DNA of 8,492 bases from CAYYWV01 sp964475385. GTDB taxonomy: Bacteria; Pseudomonadota; Alphaproteobacteria; JAAXGF01. This document shows positions 6,160 through 8,492 of this stretch, in pieces. Position 1 is the first letter of the stretch, and every line of letters begins with the position of its first letter. Below the pieces are notes generated by a model. It was not told the DNA's origin and made no database searches. It worked only from the letters and a program-made list of their open reading frames with translations. The stretch lies in contig CAYYWV010000102.1 of NCBI GenBank assembly GCA_964475385.1, positions 1 to 8,492 of the forward strand, written 5' to 3'. The position numbers were made by a program, and so were the translations under genes.

Positions 6160-7734
6160 ATGGGCGAGAAGGTTTCGACGCCGAAGCGTCAGGGAGGGCG
6201 TGCGGCGCGGAAGGCTCTGCGGGCGGCCGGACGTCCCGCGTCATCCCATTCGGTTGTCGGTCCGGGGCTGCTCGGCGGCCGTTTCAAGCCCCTCAGCGAG
6301 ACCGATGTGCTGCGCATCCATCGCGCCGCGCTCGAGGTGCTCGACCGCATTGGCCTCTCGGACGCGACCCCTTCGTGCGTCGAGGTGGTGACCGCGGCCG
6401 GCGGGCGGCTCGGCGACGACGGCAGGCTGCGGTTTCCTCCGGCCCTGGTCGAGGACGTTCTCGCCCGCACCTGCCGACGCTTCGTCCTTTACGGACAGAA
6501 GCCGGGGCGCGAGCTCGAGCTCGGCGGACGGCGCGTCCACTTCGGCACCGCCGGGGCCGCGGTCCAAGTGCTCGACATGGAGACCGAGCGTTACCGCGAA
6601 TCCACCCTCGTCGATCTCTACGATATCGCCCGGTTGGTGGACCGGCTCGACAACATCCACTGGTGCCTGCGCCCGGTGGTGGCGCGAGACATGCCGACGG
6701 GGCGCGATCTCGACATCAACACCGCTTATGCGGTGATGAGCGGAACCAGCAAGCCCTGCGGCCTCAGCATCATCTCGCCCGATAACATGCGCGAAGTGAT
6801 CGCCATGTTCGACATGGTGGCGGGCGGCGAGGGGGCCTTTGCCGCGCGGCCTTTCTGCCATATGTCGAGCTGCTTCGTCGTGCCGCCTTTGCGCTTTGCG
6901 ACCGAAGCCTGCGAAACCCTCGAGGCGGCGGTGCGGTTCGGGATGCCGGCGGTGCTGCTCTCCGCCGGCCAGGCGGGGGCGACCAGCCCCGCCGCGCTCG
7001 CCGGCGCGGTGGTGCAGGAGGTCGCCGAGACGCTTGCCGGCGTCGTCTACGTCAATCTGCTCAAGCCCGGCCATCCTGTGCTGTTCGGGGCCTGGCCCTT
7101 TGTGTCGGATTTGCGCACCGGCGCGATGAGCGGCGGCAGCGGCGAGCAGGCGCTTCTCATGGCGGCCTGCGCCCAGATGGCGGATTTCTATGGGTTGCCT
7201 TGCTCGATCGCCGCCGGCATGGCCGACGCCAAGATCCCCGACGCCCAGTCGGGCTTCGAGAAAGGGTACACCACCGCGCTCGCCGGGCTCGCCGGCGCCA
7301 CCATGGTGCACGAGGCCGCGGGCATGCAGGCGAGCCTTCTCGGCGTCGCCTTCGAGAGCTTCGTCATCGACAACGACATGTTAGGCGCGGTGCTGCGCAC
7401 GGTCCGCGGGATCGAGGTCAACGACGAGACCCTTTCGGTCGACGTGATCGCCGAGGTCGCGACCGGACCCGGCCATTACCTGGGGCATCCGCAGACCCTT
7501 GCGTTGATGGAACGGGAGTACGTCTATCCCGAGGTCGGCGACCGCAGCAACATCGACGACTGGCAAGAGCACGGCGCGACCGATGTGCGCGCCCGCGCCC
7601 GCGAACGGGTGCGGGCCATCCTTGGGGCTCACTATCCCGACCACATCGACCCGGCGCTCGACGCCCGCATCCGCGAGCGGTTCAACATTCTTCTTCCGCG
7701 TGAGGCCATGAGCCCCGAAAGCGGGCGCTGGTAG
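6160..7734 (+). CDS. MttB-family (trimethylamine/betaine-like) methyltransferase, non-pyrrolysine type
   Basis: Member of the MttB superfamily, TIM-barrel enzymes that move a methyl group from a quaternary or tertiary amine to a corrinoid protein. 524 residues, usual for the family. Characteristic stretches: GRFKPLSETDVLRIHRAALE (40-59), GRRVHFGTAGAAVQVLDMET (123-142), the STLVDLYDIARLVDRLDNIH segment (148-167), MSGTSKPCGLSI (193-204), GGSGEQALLMAACAQMADFYGLP (325-347) and GMADAKIPDAQSGFEKGYTT (353-372). There is no in-frame TAG before the stop, so it is not a pyrrolysine-dependent trimethylamine enzyme; members of this type include a glycine betaine methyltransferase (MtgB) and many uncharacterised proteins. 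ATG at 6160 is preceded by GGAGG with 5-nt spacing; the upstream GTG at 6058 would add an atypical Arg/Pro-rich extension. No corrinoid-protein gene adjoins it here. Substrate unknown. Confidence 0.87.
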   Translation: MGEKVSTPKRQGGRAARKALRAAGRPASSHSVVGPGLLGGRFKPLSETDVLRIHRAALEVLDRIGLSDATPSCVEVVTAAGGRLGDDGRLRFPPALVEDVLARTCRRFVLYGQKPGRELELGGRRVHFGTAGAAVQVLDMETERYRESTLVDLYDIARLVDRLDNIHWCLRPVVARDMPTGRDLDINTAYAVMSGTSKPCGLSIISPDNMREVIAMFDMVAGGEGAFAARPFCHMSSCFVVPPLRFATEACETLEAAVRFGMPAVLLSAGQAGATSPAALAGAVVQEVAETLAGVVYVNLLKPGHPVLFGAWPFVSDLRTGAMSGGSGEQALLMAACAQMADFYGLPCSIAAGMADAKIPDAQSGFEKGYTTALAGLAGATMVHEAAGMQASLLGVAFESFVIDNDMLGAVLRTVRGIEVNDETLSVDVIAEVATGPGHYLGHPQTLALMEREYVYPEVGDRSNIDDWQEHGATDVRARARERVRAILGAHYPDHIDPALDARIRERFNILLPREAMSPESGRW

Positions 7735-7755
7735 GCGGCGTTTCCGGCGTGCGGC

Positions 7756-8492
7756 TCAGCGGATAACCAGGAGAGAGCAGCGGCAGCTCTCGACCAGGCG
7801 CTCGAGGGTTGCGCGTCCTGCGCCCCGCGTGCCGCCGCCGACCGCCAGCACGCCCCCCGCCGCGCGGGCGCGGGCCTCGGCGAGCGCGCGCTCGACGCCG
7901 ACGGCGTGGTGGGTCCGGACCTCGACGCCGGTCCCTTCGACCGTCGCGGCGACCAGCTTCTCGATCCGCCGCGTCCGCGCCGCGTCCCCGCCGGCCCCGC
8001 TAATCACTGTGAGCGGGCCGCCGAGCGCCTCCGCTAGACGCGCCGCTTGGGCGATGACGCGCGCGCTGCGGACGCCGGCGCTGTCGATCAGCGCGACGAC
8101 CGGCGCGCCCGCCTCCAGCGAACGCGCGAGAAGCAGCACGGCGCCCGGCGCGGCGAGCGCGGCGCGGCGCGCGATTCGCCCCGTCCACGCGGCCGTCGCG
8201 CCTTTCCGCAGCCGAAAACCGAGGCTCAGAAGGTCCGCCTCGCGCGCGGCGGCGAACAGCATCCGTTCGACGTCGCCGCGGAGCACGCGAAACCGCCATG
8301 CGACATGCGCTCCGGCGATTCGGGCGAGCGCGCGACGCGCGCGAGCGGCGTGGATTTCGAGCTCGCGCAGACTGTCGGCCGGTTCGTAAGCGCGGGCGCG
8401 CGCCGACAGCGGATCGATCACCCGCGTGAACGGCAAGGCCGCGAAGCGGTGAAGGTTCTCGTCCTCGACGAACACGCCCTCGATCTCGGCGC
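7756..8492 (-). CDS. Universal-stress-protein-like protein (5' end beyond window)
   Basis: 244 residues before the TGA at 7758-7756; the frame stays open at the window edge, so the true start lies outside (the GTG at 8475 is probably internal, since GEIEG-type coding sequence continues upstream of it). The segment FVEDENLHRFAALPF (residues about 7-21) is a hallmark I associate with a group of proteobacterial Usp-like proteins. Two halves are visible: the first ends with TGRIARRAALAAPGAVLLLAR (about 103-123), the second starts at VVALIDSAGVRSARVIAQAA and ends with CRCSLLVIR, like the last strand of UspA. The nucleotide-binding motif G-x2-G-x9-G-S/T is not intact in either half, so ATP binding is doubtful. 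Convergent with the mttB-like gene, 21 bp apart, without a visible terminator. Very Arg/Ala-rich. Function unknown. Confidence 0.68.
   Translation of the reverse strand, partial: AEIEGVFVEDENLHRFAALPFTRVIDPLSARARAYEPADSLRELEIHAARARRALARIAGAHVAWRFRVLRGDVERMLFAAAREADLLSLGFRLRKGATAAWTGRIARRAALAAPGAVLLLARSLEAGAPVVALIDSAGVRSARVIAQAARLAEALGGPLTVISGAGGDAARTRRIEKLVAATVEGTGVEVRTHHAVGVERALAEARARAAGGVLAVGGGTRGAGRATLERLVESCRCSLLVIR

Noticed and set aside
7735..7755. Bidirectional terminator between the convergent genes
   Set aside because: The 21-bp gap has no convincing stem and no T-run on either strand.

Overview
The window is a GC-rich bacterial segment that most resembles an alphaproteobacterium. 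The reasons are the Caulobacter-type cpa gene order (cpaA-B-C-D-E-F), the family-specific form of CpaE and CpaD, and a TTAA-N7-TTAA element like the alphaproteobacterial CtrA box in front of the operon. Genus cannot be read from the sequence.

Region 1 (1-5627, minus strand) is a compact Tad/Flp (tight adherence) type IVc pilus operon. In transcription order it holds cpaA (prepilin peptidase), cpaB (periplasmic assembly protein), cpaC (outer-membrane secretin), cpaD (lipoprotein), cpaE (MinD/ParA-like ATPase of the TadZ type) and the first 266 codons of cpaF (motor ATPase), cut by the window edge inside its Walker A motif. Junctions from cpaB onward are tight: 8 bp, 0-3 bp, 44 bp and a 1-bp TAATG overlap. 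Two junctions look unusual. cpaE has no ATG/GTG/TTG at its expected start and probably begins at ATT behind a perfect GGAGG. The 78-bp cpaA-cpaB gap holds a 14-codon upstream ORF whose first codons repeat those of cpaB.

Region 2 (5628-6159) is a divergent intergenic region. It has an AT-rich island next to cpaA, with a possible sigma-70 promoter and the CtrA-like box, then GC-rich sequence with several short perfect inverted repeats and a possible promoter for the plus-strand gene. No Flp pilin gene is present here, although one often lies just before cpaA in such loci.

Region 3 (6160-7734, plus) is a single MttB-family (trimethylamine/betaine methyltransferase-like) gene without an in-frame TAG, so it is of the non-pyrrolysine type. 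Region 4 (7756 to window end, minus) is a convergent, 5'-truncated universal-stress-protein-like gene with two degenerate Usp-type halves.

The six cpa products build one machine: CpaA processes prepilins at the inner membrane, CpaF (with CpaE for positioning) powers assembly, and CpaB, CpaC and CpaD form the periplasmic and outer-membrane passage. The MttB-like and Usp-like genes show no visible functional link to the pilus. No clearly new system is evident; the best leads are the cpaE start, the CtrA-like box and the upstream ORF before cpaB.
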